Positions 24,030 to 35,100 of a DNA stretch of 64,000 nucleotides are shown piece by piece. The position numbers and the translations under genes are program-made. The notes beneath the pieces are model-generated. The model saw only the letters and a list, made by a program, of their open reading frames with translations. It had not been told where the DNA came from and searched no databases. Location of the stretch: NCBI GenBank assembly GCA_012845835.1, contig JABAKD010000016.1, forward strand, positions 16,013,625 to 16,077,624, in the 5' to 3' direction. How positions within the stretch are numbered: the stretch's first letter is position 1; each line of letters begins with the position of its first letter. The stretch is from Undaria pinnatifida. Taxonomy: Eukaryota; Sar; Phaeophyceae; Laminariales; Alariaceae.

Positions 24030-25186
24030 AATACAAGGGCTTCGCTCGCGGGCGGCTGAGCGCCGCCCGCTACGCTTGCGGAAGGAGGAATGGACATTCA
24101 GTAGGAAGACGGAAAAGAAGCACAAATGGCGCAACTGGCGACTTGAAAATGCCAAGAGGTCCATATATAGTACAACGGTACAGGATAGAGACGATTATGA
24201 TTATGAGTTTGTTATTATCATCCATTCGCCCAGTCCATGATGGACACATCGGAGGACTTGCTTGGCATATCCTTCCACCTCTCAGGTAGCACCTGTACAC
24301 TTATTAATAGCTCTCTCTAAGTCGATCATCAATAATAAATTATCGCAGTGCATAAACACCAGGCACGAGCTTGTCAAGGATAGAGACAGGAAAACTACAA
24401 CTTAAGATGTAAAGGAGCGCAGTGCCAAAAAAAACATGCTGGAAGCAGGAACTTGAACGCACACACCGCAAACATGTGAAGTACATTTGTATTCCTGAAA
24501 GACGAAGAGCACGCATTTAGGCATAGTTCTCAAAAAACGATGCTGGTATAATAAACCACAACTTAACGTTCTATAAAGAACGTGCTGTCAACATTGCTTC
24601 CGAAGGAGCATGCAGGCTTGCTTGGACTCTTCCTCCTCAGCGGAGATACCCAGCACCTTGCACTCTTGTTTTTTGTCGATGATCTTGTGGATCTGTCCAC
24701 AAACGTTGAAGCATGGCGGGAGGACGTCGATAAGTATGTGTAAAAAAGTATTCGTACTTCTCTCCAGCAGACGTCGTAACCATCCAAATTATTGGAGCTC
24801 CTTTCGTTGTTAGTAATTGTTGTGGTATTGTTGTACTTGCTCTTGGTACTCGGAAAAAGAGCCGCACTTCATAGACTATATCCGCACGTCATCCCCTAGT
24901 CTTGAGCAAGAGACATGGATGTTTCGACTCGTGACACATAGGACGCAAGATAAGAGTAGAACGTACCTCGATGTCGAACGCCCTCGTGGCACCGTGGGAA
25001 TGAAATGCGGGATGTATATCGAGCAAGTGGTCGCCTGCCTTCTTCAGGAGGTCACCGACCTTGATGTCGCCGGTGCACTTCGTGTTTATGTCCTCGCCGA
25101 CTTGGCGGCCCTCGGCGGCTGCTTCGCAGGGCTTTTGCAAACGACAACAACGGATGGGAGTACCTTGCGTTCAGTGAATGTTCAAA
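24030..25186. repeat. Direct duplication, copy 2 (1157 bp)
   Basis: Second copy of the 22,811-23,967 unit in the same orientation. The differences are single bases, for example in the GC hairpin loop near 24,058 and one coding change in the last exon of the minus-strand gene. The sequence after 25,186 is unrelated to that after copy 1. Confidence 0.95.
24588..25131 (-). CDS. Small cysteine-rich protein, last two exons (copy 2)
   Basis: Exons 24,967-25,131 and 24,588-24,692 mirror copy 1 exactly in length, phase and splice signals. One coding difference is seen: the residue after VLG is Ile here and Thr in copy 1 (VLGISAEEEES against VLGTSAEEEES). Upstream exons would lie beyond 25,186 toward 25,400 on the minus strand, where short open stretches exist but none is convincing. 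The family is unrecognised. Because copy 2 has longer unique upstream sequence, it could be the parental gene. Confidence 0.5.
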
Positions 25187-25467
25187 ATAGTAAGGCCACG
25201 TAGCTGTCGTCGATTTCCAAAGTTTGAAAGGAAGTCGTACAATTTAACACTGTTGTAATGAAAGCGGTCGTTTATGGGCAAAGCCCTGCCTGGTAGCACA
25301 ACGTTGCTAACACCTATGAAACCACCACTGGGACAGGAACGAACGGGATTCACAGTCGCAACTGGTAAGCGTAAGCCCCGGTATACTGCTATATAAGGCC
25401 TACCGGCGGAATACCGACAACGAAGGGTAAGAGACAGTACCTGCTGTATATATTGTTCGGTACTACT

Positions 25468-26208
25468 CTACAAGGTTCCCCTTCGGGAGGTGGACACGTG
25501 CCTCCCGGGGGCGACGCAAGTCGAATGACTACAACTGATGATGATGAAGTATTTATGCAGAAGGTGTATATCGGAGGGATGCGTAGTGGAAAGAATGTGG
25601 ATAATATATAGTAAGATATCACAGACATTATTTGGAGGAAGAGGGTTGGGATATTGCTGAGGCTCGGTGTGATAAGTTATTCGAAAGTCCACTCCGTATA
25701 ACTGCGTGGCAGCAACAAATTCTACGTTTGTAGCATATGCGTAAGGCTGTGACATGAAGTGGAGATACTCTTCAACACTCGAATATGTAGTAGGTTGAGA
25801 TCCAGCGACTTCCACAAGTTCTTGATTTGCTCCAGCTAAGATACTGTCGTGGAAAGTGTTGAAACCTGATCTTGGGATAACGGTGTACAAATTGGTTGTG
25901 ATGTGGGCAATAATATGTGCACGGACGATGTGATGTAAAGCTGGGTTGTTGTGCACACGACGCGAGATACATCTTAATAAACATGCACCATCACCAATCT
26001 CGGGAATAATGGACCATTGACCAGAACTGTTATTATTGTTGCCGCTGTTGTTGTCTTGATCATTTTCGCTGTCTGATGGGTTTGTACTGCTGTCGCTGCT
26101 GTTAGAGGAATCATTGGTGTCAATTTGTTGTGTGTTTTCTGTGTCCAGTATTTTTCCCCGCGCGCTTATACCGATGTTTGTTGCCGATATGGTCTGTTGT
26201 GTGCACAT
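25468..26208 (-). CDS. OTU-domain cysteine protease-like protein
   Basis: 246 residues. An Asn/Ser/Asp-rich N-terminus (about residues 25-65) is followed by an OTU-type catalytic block: EIGDGACLLRCISRRV carries the D-G-x-C nucleophile motif, then HHIVRAHIIAHI. A second block, SSVEEYLHFMSQPYAYATNV with EFVAATQLYGVDFRITY, matches the OTU 'Y...M......W.g..E..A.A' region. A late HLLHKYFIII could supply the catalytic His. OTU enzymes cleave ubiquitin chains, and OTU domains also occur in transposable elements. The C-terminal 20 residues look unrelated to the fold, so the true 3' end may differ by splicing. A partial duplicate lies just upstream. This could be a host gene or cargo of a mobile element. 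Confidence 0.65.
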   Translation of the reverse strand: MCTQQTISATNIGISARGKILDTENTQQIDTNDSSNSSDSSTNPSDSENDQDNNSGNNNNSSGQWSIIPEIGDGACLLRCISRRVHNNPALHHIVRAHIIAHITTNLYTVIPRSGFNTFHDSILAGANQELVEVAGSQPTTYSSVEEYLHFMSQPYAYATNVEFVAATQLYGVDFRITYHTEPQQYPNPLPPNNVCDILLYIIHILSTTHPSDIHLLHKYFIIISCSHSTCVAPGRHVSTSRRGTL

Positions 26209-26311
26209 CGTTACTTTTGCTTGAGTTGTGTTGCTACTTTATATCTCTTTATACAGGTTTCTCTACTGCTGTATGGTAACCACCGTGTCAATTGTGAGGG
26301 AGAACTCACAG
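25821..26311. repeat. Direct duplication of OTU 5' half, copy A (491 bp)
   Basis: Covers codons from the first Met through the first OTU block plus about 100 bases of upstream sequence, and pairs with 26,471-26,964. Few differences are visible, among them a three-base insertion in copy B within the coding part. About 160 unique bases separate the copies. Confidence 0.9.
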
Positions 26312-26417
26312 TAAACTTAGAGTCTATGGACTACGTGCTGCTTGCTGGTGGTGCTGCTGACGGAACTTTGCAAGACAAACGGAACTTTTTCGGGCACGTT
26401 GGCGTTGTTTGTTCCGT

Positions 26418-26861
26418 TCAGAAAAATATATTGTCTACACCGACAAATGATTCTTTATTATCTACATGACCTTGATTTGCTCCAGCTAAGATGCTGTCGT
26501 GGAAAGTGTTGAAACCTGATCCTGGGATAACGGCGGTGTACAAATTGGTTGTGATGTGGGCAATAATATGTGCACGGACGATGTGATGTAAAGCTGGGTT
26601 GTTGTGCACACGACGCGAGATACATCTTAATAAACATGCACCATCACCAATCTCGGGAATAATGGACCATTGACCAGAATTGTTATTATTGTTGCCGCTG
26701 TTGTTGTCTTGATCATTTTCGCTGTCTGATGGGTTTATACTGCTGTCGCTGCTGTTAGAGGAATCATTGGTGTCAATTTGTTGTGTGTTTTCTGTGTCCA
26801 GTATTTTTCCCCGCGTGCTTATACCGATGTTTGTTGCCGATATGGTCTGTTGTGTGCACAT
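26418..26861 (-). pseudogene. Partial duplicate of the OTU gene (N-terminal half)
   Basis: 147 codons open. The first about 130 match the neighbouring OTU protein almost exactly, including EIGDGACLLRCISRRV, then the frame runs into unrelated sequence and stops. It lacks the second OTU block and so cannot form the whole domain. It carries the same upstream sequence as the complete gene and could still be transcribed. Duplication appears recent because silent and replacement differences are both rare. Confidence 0.75.
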
Positions 26862-26964
26862 CGTTACTTATGCTTGGGTTGTGTTGCTACTTTATATCTC
26901 TTTATACAGGTTTCGCTACTGCTGTATGGTAACCACCGTGTCAATTGTGAGGGAGAACTCACAG
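26471..26964. repeat. Direct duplication of OTU 5' half, copy B (494 bp)
   Basis: Copy of 25,821-26,311 in the same orientation. Its right end at GGGAGAACTCACAG is followed by unique sequence. Confidence 0.9.
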
Positions 26965-27250
26965 CAGTAATGACATAGTTCACGTCGTTGCAGCGGGTAC
27001 ATATACACCGCGCCCGCGTCTAGCAGTGCGGGAAAATTCTCTCTCAAATACATTTTGATGCCACCCCGATGTACGTGCGAGGACTAAAGTTCCACCGTGT
27101 GTGTAGTAGACGTATTTAAGCCTGACGATATGCCTATATTTTAGGCTCTAAACCAAATTAAGCCCTATCGTGTTTTAAATGTCTACAAAATAGGTCTATT
27201 TTATCGACCTAACGACCACGGCAGACCACGGTGAGATGTGGATTTTCCCA

Positions 27251-27290
27251 AAATATGCACTTGGGCACATTTTGGCCCAAGTGCATATTT
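27251..27290. other. Perfect 15-bp inverted repeat
   Basis: AAATATGCACTTGGG and CCCAAGTGCATATTT are perfect inverted copies around a 10-base loop. No T-run follows either arm, so this is not an obvious terminator. It may be the remnant of a short inverted-repeat element. Confidence 0.85.
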
Positions 27291-28119
27291 GAAGCAATTT
27301 TCCGAGTATTTTCCAGCAAACAACAGCATTTCAGACGACAAAAGCTCGAGGAAACATCAGACGGATGCCTACATTTCGAGGGTGGAAATTGAACCGGGTT
27401 GAGGGCCAGTCCTGCCGTGCTGCTGTACTGACTGCCACACTGAGGCACACCGAAGGCGGCAGACGCCTGCGAGGTATCCTACATATGAAGCGAGTATGGA
27501 GTACGAAGCACTCAATGTTTTTGCCAGGCACCAGTTATTTGTTTTGGCCGTTTGTTCAAGCTCGCACAGCATGGGCAGGGGAGGGTCTTTCTCGAAGTTT
27601 CCACCCACTCATGTGCTGACTGATGACATAAATCCTCGTCTTGCCATCTGCGTCTGGAGTAGTGCAGAAATATCATGGTCTATTTTCAAGTAGTTTGATC
27701 TTTCCTCGGCTTTTCTTTTTATGCGTACTGAAAGAGACCACTATTTCGAGTTTTAGACATATGGTGTTGTTTTTTTTATGCGTTTAAGGTCGAAATATCG
27801 AATGGCCTAGCTCTTCCAGTTGGAAGTACTTAAGACCTAACCTCGAGGCTTAAATACGTCTAGTGTGTGGTTGCCCGGGGACAGAAGTGTCTCATACCCC
27901 GCAAAATAGAGCCAGTCTCGGCGGCTTTCCGCGGCCATAGCTCGCGCCACGGACGTCCCATGAGCCCGGCACACGGCTGATAATATACCGACGGGTAGTC
28001 TGATCGCATTGCAGAAGAAAGCACACAAAAAAACTCTGCGCCGGCGGAGAAAAAGGGACGGACTAGGCAAAAAAATCAAACTGGTACATATGCATATTAC
28101 TGCTGCTATCAACACTATT

Positions 28120-28930
28120 ACGACCGACGTGTACTGCGATTCCTGAAGAGGTTGCGCACCCTACTTGTACTCGTTAATACAAAGAGTTCATGTGGTTGTA
28201 TGAAAAATGAGTAACAGTAGTAGTAGTACACCGCGTCACTACATGAACAACTCGCTAACCCCAATCACGGGACTGCTCTCCAGCATCACCCAGGTTAACT
28301 TCAGCTTCTGTTTACTGCTATATATCAACCTCCAGTGTGTACTGCGACTGGTGCTGAGGTATCATGCTGCTGTGTTATTCATTACTGCGTGGACCATTTT
28401 TACAACCCTGGCTGACCCCCGTGATGAGACTTGCCCGTTTTCATTGCGTCTTACATGCATAGATACCACGTAGTCGTAGTCGTACATCCAAAACGTGTGT
28501 TTATATCACAGCACAAAGCGTCACTGCATGGACCACTTGTCCAACCCCCAACCCCCGCTTACCCCGATGACGGGACTGCCCCGTACTCGTAGTCGTACAT
28601 ACATGAAGTGTGTTTGGCTGTACGTATGAAAAAGAAATCGCATCACACAGCGTCACTGCATAGGTCTACTCGCAGACCTGAGTACTTGTACAATTCCCGC
28701 TTATACCCCGATGACGGGACTGCCCCGTACACGTACTCGTACATGCAAAAGTGTGTTTGTACGCATGAAAAAGAAATCACAGCACACAACTGCGTAGACA
28801 ACTAGTACAACATGCTTACCCCGACGACGGGACTGCCCTCCGTGACCACCAAGGCGAACTTGAGTTTGTTCAGGCTACGCGTCCCCAAGCACAGCTTCCA
28901 CACCGTGTGGTAGTTCGACCACGCTGGTGT
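28120..28930 (-). repeat. Array of diverged exon-like repeats
   Basis: Four to five imperfect units of roughly 120-200 bases share 'gcgtcactgcatgga', 'cttaccccgatgacgggactgcc' and 'cgtacatgcaaa.gtgtgttt'. Read on the minus strand, the most complete unit (about 28,810-28,915) is open as HTVWKLCLGTRSLNKLKFAL followed by VVTEGSPVVG and a GTAAGC donor. The unit near 28,250-28,320 reads LKLTWVMLESSPVIG in the same way. This looks like tandem duplication of an exon with its donor, with later units decayed. The parent protein was not recognised. Confidence 0.45.
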
Positions 28931-29169
28931 AGCACACACATGCTACAGCAGACGTTGCAGACAGGCACACAAGGTCAAACAATGTAAATTTCAATGTGCA
29001 TCATTATTGGAAACAGGATTCGCTTGAGTTCACCAACACCCAAAACCACATACTGGTAGTCTATTGCGCACAACTTGCAGCACACAACTCTCAACATCAT
29101 CAGTAGTATAGTAGCTGACAGCAAACATCAAATTCCAACAACACGAAGAAATGAAACTCACGTTTCGTC

Positions 29170-29535
29170 AAGCTCTCAGCTCCTTCGTTAGGGACGCCGA
29201 TCGAAGGTGAATCACAGGTGTCCGCGTCACACCAGTCACACACACGAGGGTTGTCGCCGCTTCCCCAGTATGAAAAGCTTGGCACGTGGAAGGCTCGTCA
29301 CTCCTGCAGGTGTCGCAGACAGCGTACTGGGAACTCCTGTTTTTCCTATTTCGTGCGATGAGGAAGCCGTCACAACCCTTGCTCGGGCACGGCCAATCAG
29401 GATTGCCAGAAGAAGCTGAGTCCCGTTCTTGCCCGACCAGCTTCCACACGCCTGATCCTGAAACTCCACCACCCCCACTGTTGGCGGAGCCTCCTCCCGC
29501 ACTAGCCTTGGTCCGCTTCGCAAATTCAACTTCAA
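29170..29535 (-). pseudogene. Zinc-binding-like fragment (Cys pairs), unrecognised
   Basis: On the minus strand a Gly/Ser-rich lead is followed by DWPCPSKGCDGFLIARNRKN and YAVCDTC, a CX4C...CX2C arrangement resembling a zinc ribbon. A second set, RVCDWCDADTC, lies downstream in another frame and ends at an AC|GTGAGT donor. The frame difference suggests either a missed small intron or decay. No family assigned. Confidence 0.3.
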
Positions 29536-30395
29536 ATTGTTATTGCCGATCCGGCAAATTTCAAATTCAAATTGTTTGCAGCCGTCAACGGCAATTCCCT
29601 CCCAACAGCCAGCAATTGGCCAACTTCAAAAGTAAAAGTACAAAAAAAAAGTTGCTGAAAAAGCAAAATAAAAATATCAGACAGGAAGCAGTAAAGATCA
29701 GAGAATGAGAGCTAAGTTAGAATGAGACTATTAATAGGGAAAGCAAGGAAGGCAAGGAACTTCGGGACGGTTCTTTTCCCCAGCAACTAATTTTCTTTTC
29801 GGCAATTACGGGCTGAGAAGGGCTGAGAGGGGGGAGGATATGCCGAGCGAGACGTCCGAGGGGGGCGAGGTCTAGGTATATAGTTTTATGACATGTATGT
29901 GTAGGAGAGATTGAAAGCAGCACCACAGCAGCAGCAACACACTCAGCAGCAGCAGCGAGGGCAGAGGCGGCCGATGGCCCATCGAGAAATTTGCGTCACA
30001 CTAGCAGCAGTAGTATAATGGTAGTAGTATCTACATGTAGCACAGCAGCATGTTGTAAAGCGGCGAATATTCAGCACCAAGTAAGTATGGCTATCTTTGT
30101 TTTTATTTGTTTTCTTATTTTGTTTTTGTTTTTTGTTTTTGTTTTTGTTTTTGTTTATTTCGTATTTCTCTCTTCCAATGTATTTCTGTTGCTGACGTAT
30201 GTATGTTGTGCCTGTCGTACCCAGTACTAGGGCATGACATTGCGTTGTCGAATGCATTACGATGCATTATCTCTGTGTCGTGGCTTGTGACCACAGAGCT
30301 GATCTTTCTAGGGTGAAGAATCAGTACGGACACTGGGTGTGCTGGATGTCGACGAGTAGAAGAACGGTTTAATGTGAAGAACACATACACACATG

Positions 30396-30664
30396 TGTGA
30401 AATTAATAGGTGGGGACACAGAGTGCCCCCTGCAGGTCTGCCAATTGAGCAGGTCTTCGGAGAGTACTCACTTTCGTTCCTTCGTAGAGATGTAGCTTTA
30501 TTCGTTTCCACCAGAGCCCGGGATAGCTTCTGAGATCGGAGGCGCGTGCCTCCGATCTAATTCCTAATTTCCCCGAATATAAACCGCCAACCTTATCATA
30601 CGAAACCCATCCAAATGATCTCAAATTCGGATACCTACAGGCCTTTCGAGGCCGTATCTTAACA
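30396..30664 (-). repeat. 3' LTR of the young Gypsy element
   Basis: Minus-strand sequence runs TGTTAAGATACGGCC ... TTTCACA. Contains TTTATATT (TATA-like), a perfect palindromic hairpin AGATCGGAGGC...GCCTCCGATCT (30,533-30,558), then AATAAA. The adjoining purine tract reads AGGGTGGG on the minus strand. Confidence 0.95.
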
Positions 30665-31520
30665 CTAGCCCACCCTGATGAGTCGCATATGCAGAAATAT
30701 GGGAGATTCGGGGAAACTCCGGTTCTACGAACTAGACCATGAGTCGAAGATGCGGCTCCTCAAACCCCACTCCCACACCTCTAACCGTCTGGCTATGGAG
30801 CCAGGAACACGCGAAGAAAAGCAGTAGAAAGAAAAGCAGACCCTACAGCAAGGCAATAGTCACCCATCAAAAACTTGCCGCATGCCGCCGGCGTGGCGGG
30901 GGGGCAGAAAAGGCTCTAGAACCTGCCGCATGCCGCCGGTGTGGCGGGGGGGGGGCAGGAAAGGCTCTACGGTAAACCAACCACAGAAAAGGTACTATGG
31001 CGAGGCGAGCCCTCGTCGATATGGAGGGGAACACAGGCGCTAACACAAGGGAGAAGTCATGCGAAAAACCTCCCGCGGGCCATCGGCAAGGCGGGGGGTT
31101 AGACGAGGAAACGACGAATACCCGGGATGGAAGATGTCAACACCTACAGCCCCGCTAGGGGAGGAAGTGTTTAGACAAAAAAAAACAGAACAAATACAAC
31201 ACACAAAACATAAAAGATGACACACAGACCCGTACACTGGTCGCCCCCCGGCTCTGGGCTGAGGAGGGCGTCGGCAGGGCGAATTCAAACAATGACAAAA
31301 AGGCGACAGCCCTGCGCCTCAGATAGCGGCGTTTTACCCGAACCCTGACCCGGCACTGAGCAGGGGGTTCGGCTGGACAGAAAAGAGAAAAAAAATGGAA
31401 AGAACCGCTCCAAACCTCGATGAAGACCCTCAGGACACTACGAACGACCCAAAGACAAAGACGCAAAACTCATACCTCAAAAAATTGAAGAACTATCGAG
31501 AAGCGGTGGTGGCTTGGAAG

Positions 31521-32108
31521 TCAACTGGCCACGGCCGCGCCTCGAGATTCGTCTACGTTACGTTGGATTCCCCGAGGAAACGCACTAGCGATGTGAACTT
31601 GCAAGCACCAAGAGCCTCGTACGGCTCCCGTTGAAGTCGTGTAGCGCGCCGGGGGAAGAGGGAGTTTAATCGGTCCCGGGTCGTCCAGAAAGCGGACCAG
31701 GTATACCTTGTCCTCGGTAGTGCTCGCGCTGATTTTTCCTAGCCACCATAAACCATCGTCTCCCTTGTACCAAAAGTGGGCTCCCTTAGGAAGTACGGTG
31801 TCGTGGTAGCGACGGAGCCAATCGGTGCGGGAAACACAGGCGTAGCCCGGCGCTAGGAAACGTTCCCCGTTGTTGCGGGAGAGCTCACGCTGTGCCGCCC
31901 CGATCCGCATTCGGCGGTAAAGGCGGTTGGTTTGGCGGTGCTGGTCCGGGGTTCCGGCCCAATAACGCAAGATGTGGGAGCGGGAGAGGTGAAGGTCCAT
32001 TTCCCGCTCCCAGGACGGTTCGGAGAGTCCCGCCCAATGCGTCTTGTATAGCACCGCGATGACGCCACCTCGCCCCCGTACCGACTGATGACCAGTGATC
32101 TGCTCCAC
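31521..32108 (-). other. Chromodomain-like and SH3/Tudor-like tail of the young Gypsy pol
   Basis: GGVIAVLYKTHWAGLSEPSW followed by ILRYW has the spacing of a chromodomain (strand, W, 'TWE' equivalent, then helix). Downstream, GAHFWYKGDDGLWWLGKI with YLVRFLDD resembles a small beta-barrel reader. Chromodomains at the end of integrase are the hallmark of chromoviruses and bias insertion toward marked chromatin. The second barrel is less usual. The same pair is recognisable in the old copy. Confidence 0.65.
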
Positions 32109-32129
32109 CTCCAGCCGTTGGAGGGGAGT

Positions 32130-35100
32130 CTAAACGTCGTCTTGAGTGACGTGGTACGGCGGGGACTTCTTGGAAAATTTGTTGAGCACATACTGTGTCA
32201 GCCCCGCCGGTAGGTATTTGGGCATGTCCCCGCTGTCGTGGGGGTTGGCACAGGGTTTGCAGCGCTCGATAGCCACACGCCGACGAGCGTCCGAACCAGG
32301 CAGGTCGGAAGGGAGATCCAAATAAAGGAGGTTGCTCCCGAGCGGCGAGCCGTCCGGGGTCTCGGCGGCGGAGCAGGGACCGACGGCCAGGACCTTGTAT
32401 GGGCCCGTCCAGTTAAGCGCGAGTTTGGCCTTGAGTACCTTGGCGTCGGTATTCGCTTTCACACCCTGGCGGATGGTAGAGGCAGAATTGTATACCCATG
32501 CCCAACCACCCACAGTGAAGTTAGGTGCTGGACGCAGCGCGTCGGCGAGGGCGGAGTTTCTGCGGTTAACACGGGAAACGGTGAGGGCGTGGTGTGCGCG
32601 GACAATGTCGTTCGCGCGCTTTTGCCGGTCGGTGGCCAAATCGCAATAGGCCAGGTGGTCACGGGCCAGACTCTGGTGTCCCACGACACCTTTGCGGTCG
32701 AAAATCGTCAGGGGGAGCCGTGGGAGTCTGCCCATGTGGACCTCGTTGGGCGCCAAACCCGTCGCCGCGCTGACAGAGTTGTTGTAAGCGAATTCGACGT
32801 GGGGCAGATGCGAGTCCCAGTCGTCTTGTCGCTCGTTGACGACCATAGCCAGCATTTGTGCCATAGTGTGATTTACCCGCTCAACGCCCCCGTTACAGTT
32901 GGGATGGTAGGAGCTTGTAGCAAGCTTGTGTACACCTAACAGCTGATGTACAGCTTGTGAAAGCTTGGAGCAGAACTGCAGTCCGTTGTCCGAGAGTATG
33001 GTGCGCGGGCACCCCCACAAGGGGATGTATTGGTTCACCAGGATATTGGCTGTACCTTCCGCGGTGAACTCAGCGGCAGTGACGGGGAACATGTCGGCCC
33101 GACGACTGAAGCGATCGGTGAACAGCAGGATGTAGGTGTTGCCTCGCGGTGTGGCCGGAAGGGGGCCGAAGTAGTCAACACTGACGGCGACACCTGGACC
33201 TTCCGGCAGAGGCATTGTGATGATGGGCCAGCGGACAGTCAGCCGTGGGGTTTTTCGCGCTTGGCACTTCAAGCAGTGGCGAAGCCACCACCGGGTACAC
33301 ACACTCATGCCAATCCATCAATAAAAACGCTCCAGCATGCGCAACGTGCGCGTGGTGCCAAGGTGGCAGGAGGCCGTCGAGTGGCAAGCTTGCATGATCC
33401 AAGGGCGCATGAGCAGGGGAACGTAGATGCGAACTGGCTCGTTGTTTAGCAAGCAAGCAGCTCGCCCCACAGAGTTCGGTTTGTCAGAGCTTGTTGGCGG
33501 GAGTGTCGGTTTACGGACGAGTAGGACAAAGTCGTCGTCGGTTGTATGTAGTCGACCCTTATCCGCCAGTTCCTGGATGTCTGAGAGAGAGGGACGCTTG
33601 GGCGAGGGGTAGCATGCCAAGAAGTCCGGTGGCAGGGCCGACGGCCGGCCGATAGAGATGTAACGTATCGTGGCGTGGCACGTCGGCTCTGCGTGTTGTT
33701 CGCGCTTCCAATCGGCATGTGAATAACGCGCGACGGAATCCGCGAATCGCAACTCAGCAGCGTCGCCGAGGGCATCCGACCTTGTAAGTGTAGCCGGCGT
33801 TTCACCAGGAGGAGGCGTAAGCCGTAGGAGCGGAGTTCCCATAGGCTCTGCGTGGTCGTGGTCGGACGGAAGTGGTACCGTGCGGGCCGGCGGGTCGGCA
33901 AGAGTAGGGGTCGCGGCGACTGACGGAGCCGGCCGCGGCCGTCGGGCTCGCGGCGGAGTTGTAACTCGTCTGGGCGATGACTGGGGAACCCCGCCGGGCC
34001 CGAAGCCATAGTCGACAGCAGGGGGTGCCTTACCAGCTGCTGTTGCTGAACGCCGGCGCGTCCGAGTGGAGATGCGGTCCGAAAAGGGCGTCATCGTCTG
34101 GGGCGCCGGAGATCCAGGCGAGGTTGGGACCGACGCGGTCGGGCCCATGGGCTCGACGGGGTTTGTCCCTTGTACCGAACTCCGGGAAGGAGTCGGTTGG
34201 GCCACCGATGTCGTGACAGCCGGGGCTTCGGCGGAGTCCTCGTTGGTCACGATGGGTACAGCAAAAACCGAAGCGAAATTGTAGTCGGCTGTACGCGAGC
34301 CCCCGCCTCGGCCGGGCGAGCTATCGACGGTGGCGGTGGATGCAGAAACACGAGCGACGAATCTCCTGGAAGGAGTAGGAAGGTCGTCAAGCCTCATACG
34401 TGGCCCGTGTGTGCGAAAATCGCAAAAGTCGGCGAGAGTGAGAGGAAGCCCACCCAAGGCATTACTTTCGGTGCGGGGCATTAGCCCACCCAAGCCGACA
34501 CCCGGTATCGGAGAAGAAGGAGTGTACAGCCCGCAAGCCCGTATAAGGTATATACCACCATCCTCAACAGGGGTAAGGCTCGTCGAACCATTGCGGTCGT
34601 GTTCCGTGGCAGGCTCCGGCAAGCGAGACAGGAAGTCAGCGTTGCCGTTTGCGCTTCCTTTTCGGTATTCGAGGGTGTAATCGAATGCGGTGAGGAAGTC
34701 GAGCCATCTCTGGACTCGGCCGTTGTGATTCCCCACTTTACCTATGTTTTCCAGAGCCTTGTGGTCTGAGAATATTCGGAACTTGGTGCCCCAAAGGTAG
34801 CCGCGGAGGCGCTTGAGAGCCCAGACGATGCTGCCAGCTTCCAAATCGAGAGGAGTCCAATGCCTTTCCGAGTCGAGCGTAGCTCGACTGATGTATGCGA
34901 TGGGTTTTATGGAGCCGTCCGTCTGCTCCTGTTCGAGAGCGGCTCCGAACCCGTCGATGCAGGCATCGCAGTACACGTGGAACGGGCGAGTGCCGTCGGC
35001 GACGGCGTCCCAATCAGGGAAAACGAGGACCGGCGGGGTCGTGAGCTCCGCCAAGATTTCTCTCACCAACTTCTCCATATCAGGCGTGAAGACAAACTTT

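Larger units (their letters stand above)
26965..30395. other. Low-gene-content region between OTU and the young Gypsy element
   Basis: No complete gene was recognised. It holds a 15-bp perfect hairpin (27,251-27,290), an array of exon-like repeats (28,120-28,930), a zinc-binding-like open fragment on the minus strand (29,170-29,530), CAG triplets near 29,920-29,960 and a GTTTTT microsatellite at about 30,115-30,160. The last 130 bases belong to a dispersed repeat that recurs inverted at 46,170-46,330. The young Gypsy element is inserted at its end. Confidence 0.5.
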
